The translations under genes were made by a program, and so were the position numbers. Shown here piece after piece: positions 28,510-37,450 of a stretch of DNA of 64,000 nucleotides. Under the pieces are notes generated by a model that was not told the origin of the DNA, searched no databases, and was given only the letters and a program-made list of their open reading frames with translations. Origin of the DNA: Anoxynatronum buryatiense. GTDB lineage: Bacteria; Bacillota; Clostridia; Peptostreptococcales; Tindalliaceae. The stretch is from assembly GCF_900182905.1 (NCBI RefSeq), contig NZ_FXUF01000015.1:1-64000 (forward strand). Direction: 5' to 3'. How positions within the stretch are numbered: the stretch's first letter is position 1; every line of letters starts with the position of its first letter.

Positions 28510-28597
28510 TCCACAGTTTTTCAATGTTTTCCACAAAGTTATCCACAGTTTTAGTCCTTGCTAACACTTCTTTTCAAAGATATCCACAATATCCACA
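28507..28597 (+). promoter_or_regulatory. DnaA-box cluster in the ABC-F/tsaD intergenic region
   Basis: Five same-strand nonamers within 91 bases: TTCTCCACA (28507), TTTTCCACA (28527), perfect TTATCCACA (28539), ATATCCACA (28580) and ATATCCACA (28589). The region lies between convergent genes, so it is not a promoter operator for either. A DnaA-titration or replication-control site is inferred. The rest of the gap to 28770 holds nothing else clear. Confidence 0.75.
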
Positions 28598-28770
28598 CCT
28601 GCCTCATCCCCATAAAATGTCTTTTCTGGAGAGATCTTCTCAGTTAACACAGGTGAGAATCAGTTGAGAACGATAATGCTCAATCAACTTATCTATTGGA
28701 CTTTTTTTCTTTTAAACGGCAAAAGACAGGCATTTGACTGCCCTTTCGGTTTTTGATCCTGTTATGGATG

Positions 28771-29901
28771 TTATTTTATGTCAACATGCTTTGAAGGAAA
28801 TGATGCATCTCTGAAGAACCATTGTTCATTCCGTTCTCCGATGGACAAACCAGCCACTGCATTCAGGTTCCACCGGGAACGAATTCCCAGGCTGTAATCA
28901 TAATACCCCACGCAGGCAATCATAGCGCCGTTATCGGTGCAGAGGGCAAGATCAGGAGCGCAGAAGGCGATGCCCTGTTCCCGGCACCGGTCAGCCAGCG
29001 TCTGGCGCAGCAGGCTGTTGGCGGCCACTCCGCCGGAAAGCACCACCTGCTTAATGCCGTTTGTCACTGCGCAGTCCAGGGTTTTATTCACCAGCACATC
29101 CACCACCGCCTGCTGAAAGCTGGCAGCCACGTCGGCCACCTGCACGTCATGGCCCTTCATTCTCACCGTATTGACATGGTTCAGCACCGCCGACTTCAAG
29201 CCGCTAAAGCTGAAATCCCAGGGGTGATCTGTCACAACTGCCCTGGGGAAATCAATGGCCCGGGGATCACCCTGGCGGGCCGCCGCATCAATGAGGGGGC
29301 CGCCGGGATAACCCAGCCCCAGCACGCGAGCCACTTTGTCAAAAGCTTCCCCCGCTGCATCATCCCTTGTTTTTCCCAGAATTTCATAAACGCCATACTG
29401 TTTCATATGCACCAGATGCGTATGTCCGCCTGAAACAATGAGGGCCAAGAGGGGCGGTTCCAATGATGGGGATTGGATAAAATTGGCAAAAAGGTGGCCT
29501 TCAATATGGTTCACGCCATTGAGGGGCAAGCGTCGTCCATAAGCCAGGGCTTTGGCCGCAGCCACTCCCACCAGGAGGGCCCCCACAAGACCCGGCCCGT
29601 AGGTAACAGCCACCTGATGGATCTGTTCAAGGGAGACTTCAGCTTCTCGCAGGGCTTCATCGATTACTTGGGTAATGGTTTCCACATGCTGCCGGGAAGC
29701 CACCTCAGGCACCACACCACCAAATTTCTGGTGTTCGGGAATTTGAGAGGCCACGATACTGGAAAGCACCTGACGCCCGTCTCGCACCACGCTTACTGCT
29801 GTTTCGTCGCAACTGGTTTCAATGCCCAGAGTCAGCCAGCCCGGCGGCGGCATTTTCAGGCTGGGCAGTTCAGCGACCTGCCGGTCAATTTGACGGGGCA
29901 T
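28771..29901 (-). CDS. tsaD: tRNA N6-threonylcarbamoyltransferase TsaD
   Basis: Transfers the threonylcarbamoyl group from threonylcarbamoyl-AMP to A37 of ANN-decoding tRNAs, with TsaB and TsaE. The metal-binding HIEGH motif (NHIEGHLFAN), the GIETSCDETA start of the ASKHA fold, and SGGHTHLV are all present. The ATG at 29901 has a strong site (GGAGGG) seven bases upstream and gives 376 aa, with about 20 extra N-terminal residues before the fold. Its first codons overlap the end of the beta-solenoid gene by 17 bases, so it is translated from the ECF-sigma operon transcript, separated by a terminator from tsaE-tsaB-rimI. Confidence 0.95.
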   Translation of the reverse strand: MPRQIDRQVAELPSLKMPPPGWLTLGIETSCDETAVSVVRDGRQVLSSIVASQIPEHQKFGGVVPEVASRQHVETITQVIDEALREAEVSLEQIHQVAVTYGPGLVGALLVGVAAAKALAYGRRLPLNGVNHIEGHLFANFIQSPSLEPPLLALIVSGGHTHLVHMKQYGVYEILGKTRDDAAGEAFDKVARVLGLGYPGGPLIDAAARQGDPRAIDFPRAVVTDHPWDFSFSGLKSAVLNHVNTVRMKGHDVQVADVAASFQQAVVDVLVNKTLDCAVTNGIKQVVLSGGVAANSLLRQTLADRCREQGIAFCAPDLALCTDNGAMIACVGYYDYSLGIRSRWNLNAVAGLSIGERNEQWFFRDASFPSKHVDIK

Positions 29902-30868
29902 CTGCCAGCCCTCCTGCCTGTCGGTGTTTTGGCCTGTCTCCAAACCGGCTGTCCATTACTTCTCCCATTCCAATGAGTTTGAAAATAAAAGTGAAGATTT
30001 TTCCCACCAACGTGATTTCCAGCAACAGGTAGATCAGCGAACCAATGAAGAGCTCAAGAATGGCTCCCCATTGGCGCCCCAATCCCTGGCCAATTCGTCG
30101 TCCAAGGGCGATTTTCATGGTGGTATTCCCTGCAAATTCCAACAGCATAAAGGCAGGGAACACAAGGGGTACCAGCGGACTGCCCACCACTGATACGGCC
30201 AGAATCACCATAAGCACCAGAACGCCCATGCTCAGCAGAATGCCCACCAGGGTTTTTTTGCCCACTTCGTCGAAGCCATGATCTGCCATGCGTTCAAATC
30301 GTTCCGGGAAAACCACAATGGCAATGACACCCACCACAAAGGCCACCAACTGCTTTAGTCCCAGAAAAATCGCCAGGAGCACTGCCAGTACCGGCAGTCC
30401 GCTCATGTTTCCCGGCAAAAAACCGGCCACATCAATGCGATCTCCCTGTACCCGTGCATCCCGGGCATTAAGCCCTGATCCCATCACACCAACGGCACTG
30501 CCGCTGATGCTGGTTTGGGCATCGGCGGTGACACCACCGAAGACAGAAATGGCATCTCCTTCAACGGTGGCCCGCTGAAGGTACAGGGGGGCAAATACTG
30601 CCACCGTATCACCTTCGATGGTGCCGCCTTCCACCGTAATCTGGCTGAAAACACCCACCACATCGCCTTCCACCTGGCCTCGAATGGTGACCGTACTGAA
30701 AAAACTAACCACGTCACCGGCGACAGTCTCACCGGCTTCCACCTCCACAGGGCGGTGAAACTGCACCAGTTGTCCACGAACCGGTGTTGATGGTGCCGCT
30801 TCCACCACCATACCCGACAGCAGCATTGTCAGAAAAGCACACCCCAGTCTTTTTTTCCAGCTGTTCAT
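29885..30868 (-). CDS. membrane protein with extracytoplasmic bactofilin-like beta-solenoid
   Basis: 327 residues. The signal peptide MNSWKKRLGCAFLTMLLSG ends near VVEAA. Residues 40-155 are a run of short repeats of the form GxVxGDVVxxF (GDVVSFFSTV, GDVVGVFSQI, GDTVAVFAPL, GDAISVFGGV), as in polymer-forming bactofilin-like solenoids. The C-terminal half has about four hydrophobic membrane segments. A start at 30868 is supported by AAGGGGAG and overlaps the anti-sigma stop (ATGA). It is the third gene of the ECF-sigma operon, so it is probably the effector of, or sensor for, an envelope response. The function is not known. Confidence 0.75.
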   Translation of the reverse strand: MNSWKKRLGCAFLTMLLSGMVVEAAPSTPVRGQLVQFHRPVEVEAGETVAGDVVSFFSTVTIRGQVEGDVVGVFSQITVEGGTIEGDTVAVFAPLYLQRATVEGDAISVFGGVTADAQTSISGSAVGVMGSGLNARDARVQGDRIDVAGFLPGNMSGLPVLAVLLAIFLGLKQLVAFVVGVIAIVVFPERFERMADHGFDEVGKKTLVGILLSMGVLVLMVILAVSVVGSPLVPLVFPAFMLLEFAGNTTMKIALGRRIGQGLGRQWGAILELFIGSLIYLLLEITLVGKIFTFIFKLIGMGEVMDSRFGDRPKHRQAGGLADAPSN

Positions 30869-31449
30869 CGTACTTCTCCCCTTCCGCCGGCCAGAATTCT
30901 GTCCAGTATCACCTTGATGAGCACCAATACCATGACCAGGTTCAAGGTTCCCATGGTCACCCACCAGCTGTCGACAGTTTCCCAACGGGTCAGCCAGTCC
31001 CACAGTCCCTTTTGGGGCATGAGGAAGTAGAAAATTCCCCGAATCACCACAAACTCGTACACAAATGCCAAGAGGCGGTACAGGGCGGTTCCCTGAAACC
31101 ATGTCATCATCCATTGCTGCATGCGGGCAGCGGCTTCCACCACCAGCAGCGAAGCCCCTCCCACGATTCCTATCCAGATGAATAACATGCCCAGGTTCAT
31201 GGCATGTTGCGGTTGACGAACGGCATAGCGCATCGGGTCAATTGCGGCCATCACCCGGCGTTCAAATCCCGGCGAAGGGTCAAGGTCAGGAAGCCGCGCC
31301 AGCATCACCGATAGCTGCTGCCACTCAGCCGCTTCTTTCCGGCATTTTGTGCAGGCTGACAGGTGCTGCTGCCATCCTTGCATATCAGCTTCGGCCAGTG
31401 GACCGTCCATTTGTTTGATCATGATTTCTGAACTTGTTCGGCAGTCCAT
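30865..31449 (-). CDS. membrane anti-sigma factor with zinc-finger-type N-terminus
   Basis: 194 residues. The N-terminal cytoplasmic part has the ZAS/zf-HC2 pattern HLSACTKCRKEAAEW, with His-x3-Cys-x2-Cys to hold an ECF sigma factor. A membrane segment follows near residues 85-105 (GMLFIWIGIVGGASLLVVE) and further hydrophobic stretches to residue 185. Its start overlaps the end of the sigma gene by 31 bases and its stop overlaps the next start by four, a tightly coupled operon. It is expected to release the sigma factor when its outer or membrane part senses envelope stress. Confidence 0.88.
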   Translation of the reverse strand: MDCRTSSEIMIKQMDGPLAEADMQGWQQHLSACTKCRKEAAEWQQLSVMLARLPDLDPSPGFERRVMAAIDPMRYAVRQPQHAMNLGMLFIWIGIVGGASLLVVEAAARMQQWMMTWFQGTALYRLLAFVYEFVVIRGIFYFLMPQKGLWDWLTRWETVDSWWVTMGTLNLVMVLVLIKVILDRILAGGRGEVR

Positions 31450-31997
31450 AGGGTTTCCTCCTTCAACTTTTTCAGGGATTCTTTTAACATTTTACGGGCA
31501 CGGAATAATCGGTTCTTGACCATTGACATGGGAATCTCCAGTTGGTCGGCAATCTGCTGATAGCTTTGGCCCTGGTGATGATAAAGCAACACCACAATCC
31601 TGTAATCCGGGGGAAGCGAGCCGATGGCGGCTTCAATTTCCCGATGGGCTTCCTCCTGTAAAAAGGCTCTTTCAGCACTCACATCCTCCTGATTGGTTTT
31701 GATCTCCTCATCAAGGGGCAGGGTGTCCACCCGTTTTTTTCGTATGGCATCGATGCAGGTGTTGGTGGCAATCTTCAGAATCCACGAAGAAAATTTATGC
31801 TCATGGTTGTATTGACCCAGGTAGCGGTAGGCTTTGATGAACACTTCCTGAGAAAGGTCCTCTGCCTCCTCCCGTTGCCGCATCATGCGATAACAGATGC
31901 CAAAAACCGGTTTTTGGTAACGGGAAACCAGCTCCTGAAAGCCGGTGGGGTCTCCACGCAGGATCTTTGTTACAAGCTGGGCATCTGTCAACTGCAC
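31419..31997 (-). CDS. ECF-type RNA polymerase sigma factor
   Basis: About 192 residues with sigma region 2 (YRMMRQREEAEDLSQEVFIKAYR, then FSSWILKIATNTCIDAIRK) and region 4 (LPPDYRIVVLLYHHQGQSYQQIADQLEIPMSMVKNRLFRARKML), with no regions 1.1 or 3, as in ECF factors of the SigW group. The GTG at 31997 lies six bases after AGGGGTG; a GTG three codons upstream falls inside that site. It heads the operon sigma / anti-sigma / beta-solenoid / tsaD. I could not identify a clear ECF-type promoter ahead of it, so autoregulation is unproven. Confidence 0.92.
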   Translation of the reverse strand: MQLTDAQLVTKILRGDPTGFQELVSRYQKPVFGICYRMMRQREEAEDLSQEVFIKAYRYLGQYNHEHKFSSWILKIATNTCIDAIRKKRVDTLPLDEEIKTNQEDVSAERAFLQEEAHREIEAAIGSLPPDYRIVVLLYHHQGQSYQQIADQLEIPMSMVKNRLFRARKMLKESLKKLKEETLWTAEQVQKS

Positions 31998-32111
31998 TGA
32001 AACCACCCCTACTCTTACGTTACTCTATATGACGGAACCTTCCATTAAAAAGTCTGACAACCAATCCATGGACTGAATAAAATCACCAGCGGCGGTATTT
32101 CAGCGAATTGT

Positions 32112-32147
32112 AAAAAACTGCAGCGACCCCCTTGGGAATGGCTGCAG
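32112..32147 (-). terminator. intrinsic terminator after rimI
   Basis: CTGCAGC (32118-32124) pairs with GCTGCAG (32141-32147); followed by TTTTTT on the minus strand. It separates tsaE-tsaB-rimI from the ECF-sigma operon and therefore from tsaD. Confidence 0.75.
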
Positions 32148-32149
32148 CG

Positions 32150-32635
32150 CTAAAGTGTCTCTTTGCAGGAAATGCGTTGATCCAGTTCAGCCCACATTAT
32201 CAGGGCATCTTCACCCGTATCCTGGTAATATCCGGGGCGAATCCCGCTCATGCGAAAACCCAGTTTTCGATATAAGGCAATGGCAGGATCATTGCTTTTT
32301 CTGACTTCCAGTGTCATGCGCAGCAGCCCCCGGCTGCAGGCATCTGCCATGAGAACATGCATGATGTTTTCTCCCCAATGCTGCCCCCGGTGCCCGGGAT
32401 GAACGGCCACATTGGTGACATGCGCTTCATCAATGATGAGCCACATGCCTCCGTAGGCAGCGATTTTACCCGCCACCACGGCCACCCGGTAAACCGCCAG
32501 CTGGTTTTTCAGCTCCAGACGAAAGGCGTGATGGGTCCAGGGGGTGGTGAAGGATGCTTTTTCAATGTCAATGACACCGGGGATATCTGCCGCTGTCATG
32601 GCTCGAATTTCTCCCTGATCCGTCTTCATGGTCAT
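32150..32635 (-). CDS. rimI: ribosomal-protein-S18-alanine N-acetyltransferase
   Basis: A 161-residue GNAT acetyltransferase. The acetyl-CoA binding stretch VAVHPGHRGQHWGENIMHVLM and the C-terminal LYRKLGFRMSGIRPGYYQ motif are typical of RimI. Its N-terminal IEKASFTTPWTHHAF matches the family. It overlaps the end of tsaB by four bases. Family members acetylate the N-terminal alanine of S18, but many bacterial RimI proteins have broader or untested targets. Confidence 0.92.
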   Translation of the reverse strand: MTMKTDQGEIRAMTAADIPGVIDIEKASFTTPWTHHAFRLELKNQLAVYRVAVVAGKIAAYGGMWLIIDEAHVTNVAVHPGHRGQHWGENIMHVLMADACSRGLLRMTLEVRKSNDPAIALYRKLGFRMSGIRPGYYQDTGEDALIMWAELDQRISCKETL

Positions 32636-33375
32636 TTTCCCGCCTTTTTCAGAAGTTCCTTTTGGTGATGGACTTTTTCTGCCTGGGAAGTGCGCAGATA
32701 AACCGGTTGCACCTTCGCCGGGGCAACTCCCTCACCCGCTTTCATTTTGAAAAGACCGCACTGGGCCAGGGCCGCGGCGGAAGGCATGGCGTGGATGGGC
32801 AGGGCAAAAACCGCCCTGTCTCCCAGTGCCCCTTTCAGGCGCTCCTCATGAAGGGGCAGGGCATCACCGGTAAAGAGAATGGGTTCTTCTTGTGAAATCT
32901 TTGATTCTGAAATGAGTTTTTCCAACAGTTCCTGAATATGTAACACATCCGGCGGCGTGATGATTTCGGGCGGCGCTTCGCCGCACCGGTGAAATTGATA
33001 ACCCGCCGTATAGACCAGGTTTCGCTGGGCGTCCATCAACGGCACCACCCGTCCCTTAAAGGGCGACACCTGCCAGGCCAGGGTTTCCAGGGTGGATACC
33101 CCTACAACGGGAAGATTCAGAGCCTGTGCCAGTCCTTTGACAGTGGCCACACCGATGCGAATCCCCGTGAAAGATCCGGGCCCGACAGAAACGGCCAGCC
33201 CCTCCAGGGATTCCATGGGACACTGACAGAGGGTGAGGAGTTGGTCCACCATGGGAAGCAGTTGTTCCGAATGGGTTTTACGGTGATTCAGCCGAATTTC
33301 ACCCAGCAGACGGTCTTCTTCTATGAGGGCTGCACCCGCAGCCATGGAAGTGCTTTCCACAGCGAGAAGTTTCAT
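32632..33375 (-). CDS. tsaB: tRNA threonylcarbamoyladenosine biosynthesis protein TsaB
   Basis: The dimerisation partner of TsaD in t6A37 synthesis. It has 247 residues with the N-terminal ASKHA-like KLLAVESTSM and the conserved GLAVSVGPGSFTGIRIGVATVKGLA segment, but lacks the HxxxH metal site, as expected. It overlaps tsaE (ATGA) and rimI by four bases each, so the three are translationally coupled. Confidence 0.95.
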   Translation of the reverse strand: MKLLAVESTSMAAGAALIEEDRLLGEIRLNHRKTHSEQLLPMVDQLLTLCQCPMESLEGLAVSVGPGSFTGIRIGVATVKGLAQALNLPVVGVSTLETLAWQVSPFKGRVVPLMDAQRNLVYTAGYQFHRCGEAPPEIITPPDVLHIQELLEKLISESKISQEEPILFTGDALPLHEERLKGALGDRAVFALPIHAMPSAAALAQCGLFKMKAGEGVAPAKVQPVYLRTSQAEKVHHQKELLKKAGK

Positions 33376-33833
33376 GTGATTCCCAGCTCCTTCACCAGCG
33401 TGTTTCCAAAGGTCTCAGAGGGGGTGATGCATATTTCACGACGGCTGGCATCCAGCCACTTGATTTCAATCCACAGGTGCCGCTCAGGCAGGTATTCTTT
33501 TACCAGATTGGCCCATTCGATGACACAGACACCCGCCCCCGAAAAATATTCTTCTGCTCCAAGGTCCCTGAACTCACTTGGTTTCAGCAACCGGTAGACA
33601 TCAAAATGATAGAGGGGCACATCACCATCGTATTCCTGCACCAGGTTGAAGGTGGGACTTGTAATGTTCTCCCTGATTCCCATGGCTTTTCCCAGGGCTT
33701 TGGTGAAGGTGGTTTTACCTGCTCCCAGGTCACCTGAAAGACAGACCACATCTCCCGGCTTCAACAGGGTTGCCAGTTTTGCCGCAATGGCTTCGGTCTG
33801 GCTCTGTTTCACAACTTTTCGACACATGTTCAT
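33372..33833 (-). CDS. tsaE: tRNA threonylcarbamoyladenosine biosynthesis ATPase TsaE
   Basis: The small ATPase that resets the TsaB-TsaD complex. The Walker A motif GDLGAGKTTFTKAL and the SPTFNLVQEY and HFDVYRL motifs of the family are present. ATG at 33833 gives 153 residues, the usual size, and lies nine bases after AAGGAG; the open frame continues upstream through the leader hairpin but that part is not homologous. It is first in tsaE-tsaB-rimI. The promoter at 33915-33942 is separated from the start by a terminator-like hairpin. Confidence 0.94.
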   Translation of the reverse strand: MNMCRKVVKQSQTEAIAAKLATLLKPGDVVCLSGDLGAGKTTFTKALGKAMGIRENITSPTFNLVQEYDGDVPLYHFDVYRLLKPSEFRDLGAEEYFSGAGVCVIEWANLVKEYLPERHLWIEIKWLDASRREICITPSETFGNTLVKELGIT

Positions 33834-33850
33834 GAACTGCTTCTCCTTCC

Positions 33851-33897
33851 AAAAAACCAAGGCGAGGGCTCCCGTATTTCGGAAGCCCTGATGGTTT
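33851..33897 (-). terminator. terminator/attenuator between ribU and tsaE
   Basis: AACCA...AGGGCT pairs with AGCCCT...TGGTT, followed by TTTTTTGG on the minus strand. It ends ribU transcripts, but it also lies downstream of the tsaE promoter and right next to the tsaE Shine-Dalgarno, so tsaEB-rimI mRNA must read through it. Confidence 0.75.
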
Positions 33898-33914
33898 GGG
33901 TCATTGCTTGTTTC

Positions 33915-33942
33915 AGTATAGCATACTGGCACATTTTGACAA
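33915..33942 (-). promoter_or_regulatory. promoter of tsaE-tsaB-rimI
   Basis: Minus strand: -35 TTGTCA (33937-33942), 16-bp spacer, extended -10 TGCTATACT (TATACT at 33915-33920), in the short gap after ribU. Confidence 0.65.
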
Positions 33943-33962
33943 GAGGATCCGGCCAGGGAAAC

Positions 33963-34577
33963 TTATTTTTTCAAAAGGGGTGAAATGCGCTTGTAAAGCA
34001 CCAGGGTCATTCCGGCGATCATCATCCCTTTAAAGAAGTTGAAAGGAGCGATCCCGTAAAGAACCAGGGTTTTCACATCGACAATGCGGGGGTTGATCAC
34101 CGCACCCATTTCAATAATGGCTTCCAGCGGCATAAACTGGGAGTACATGGGAATCAGCACAAAATAATTGGCCGTTGAGCCCAGCACTGTCATGCAAACA
34201 GTGCCCACCAACATCCCGATCAAGGCATGTTTTTGATCTTTCTTGTAGTGGTAAATCAAGGCTGCCGGCACCACATAAAAGACACCCACAATAAAGTTGG
34301 CCAATTCTCCCACGCCGCCAGACCAGCTTTTGGTGATAAAGTGAATCATGTTTTTCACCAGCTGAATCAGAATGCCTGCCACTGGTCCCATGGCAAATGC
34401 TCCGATGAGGGCTGGCAGATCACTGAAATCCACTTTTAGAAATCCTGGAAAGAAAGGAAGCCCAAACTCCAGAAACATTAATACATAGGCCATGACCGCC
34501 AGGGCCGATATTTTGGTCAACTGGCTGGTGGTCAGCCGGGAACGGGTGACGGGGGTTGCTTTTTCTACTTTTTCCAT
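33963..34577 (-). CDS. ribU: riboflavin ECF transporter S component RibU
   Basis: A substrate-binding membrane protein of the ECF vitamin transporters, 204 residues with six membrane segments. The family pattern KVDFSDLPALIGAFAMGPVAGI in TM2 and the NFFKGMMIAGMTLVLYKRI end match RibU. The shared energising module (EcfA, EcfA', EcfT) is not in the window. A GGAGGG site precedes the ATG. The FMN riboswitch and terminator directly upstream show that it responds to flavin level, which supports riboflavin as the substrate. Confidence 0.95.
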   Translation of the reverse strand: MEKVEKATPVTRSRLTTSQLTKISALAVMAYVLMFLEFGLPFFPGFLKVDFSDLPALIGAFAMGPVAGILIQLVKNMIHFITKSWSGGVGELANFIVGVFYVVPAALIYHYKKDQKHALIGMLVGTVCMTVLGSTANYFVLIPMYSQFMPLEAIIEMGAVINPRIVDVKTLVLYGIAPFNFFKGMMIAGMTLVLYKRISPLLKK

Positions 34578-34602
34578 TGTTGTCCCTCCTGATTGTTTTC
34601 AT

Positions 34603-34629
34603 AAAAAGAGCGCCTGGTCTTCAGGCGCC
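34603..34629 (-). terminator. expression-platform terminator of the FMN riboswitch
   Basis: GCGCCTG and CAGGCGC form a 7-bp stem with a 5-base loop, followed by TCTTTTT on the minus strand, 25 bases ahead of ribU. Confidence 0.85.
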
Positions 34630-34659
34630 GATGCATGACAAGATTGACAAAAACACGTT

Positions 34660-34769
34660 CATCTTCTCCCATCCAGACTATACTGTCGGTACCGGAATTA
34701 CACCGGTTCAATCGCCACAGCGACTCGCGGACTTTACCGCCGGTCGGGAATTTCACCCTGCCCTGAAGA
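34660..34769 (-). promoter_or_regulatory. FMN riboswitch (RFN element)
   Basis: Minus strand contains the conserved RFN segments in order: AGGGCAGGGTGAAATTCCC, GACCGGCGGTAAAG, CCGCGAG, TGAACCGGTGTAATTCCGG, and ACCGACAGTATAGTCTGGATG, closing with GGGAGAAGATG. FMN binding should favour the terminator at 34603-34629 and stop ribU expression. Confidence 0.97.
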
Positions 34770-34803
34770 CTTGTATGAAGCAGCACAGGCTGCCTTTGTT
34801 TTT

Positions 34804-34832
34804 ATTATAAGGCAAGGTGGTGATGGTTGCAA
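34804..34832 (-). promoter_or_regulatory. sigma-A-type promoter of the ribU riboswitch leader
   Basis: Minus strand: TTGCAA (34827-34832), 17-bp spacer, TATAAT (34804-34809). The -35 abuts the tex stop codon; the start is about 30 bases before the aptamer. Confidence 0.75.
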
Positions 34833-36992
<2,160 letters not shown>

Positions 36993-37450
36993 GGTGTTCC
37001 CCCTTGTATTTGATTGGATTGAATGATTTCAGTATAGCATATTTTTCACAAAACACAGCCGCCTGACCCTTTCGCCTTCCAATCGAAGTCAGCCTTTGAC
37101 TCAGGTGTTGATATATCAATGCCGGTATCCACCGCCGAAAGCTTCGGCCATGACGATGATATCGCCGAAAATAAGGCTGCCAAAGAAAACGTATTCAAGG
37201 CTGGTTTCCCTCTTTCGACTGTGATAAAATGGATGTTAATACAAAAATGTCAGCAACGTTACTTTTAGCGCTGAACATCATGTACCCAGCCGCTGCTGAC
37301 GCTGCTTTTCTTTTTCATTTTTCCCGTCTCCCATTGTTTCAATTCTATTAACAGTTCCCTTATTCCTTGTTTTCGTGCCTTTATCGGGCCACTTACATAA
37401 TGATAGTGCTTTTTTAGATTACTGAATTAGATTACCGAAGGAGGAAGACT
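36993..37450. other. divergent intergenic region tex / chemoreceptor
   Basis: About 460 bases. On the minus strand TGC plus TATACT (37031-37039) forms an extended -10 for tex. A short palindrome GCCGAA/TTCGGC sits at 37134-37148. For the rightward chemoreceptor I see only weak -10-like boxes. No gene, riboswitch or sigma-D consensus was recognised. Confidence 0.45.

Noticed and set aside
37080-37440. Cyclic-di-GMP riboswitch ahead of the chemoreceptor
   Set aside because: The conserved GGGCAAACC and GGACGCAAAGCC segments are absent.
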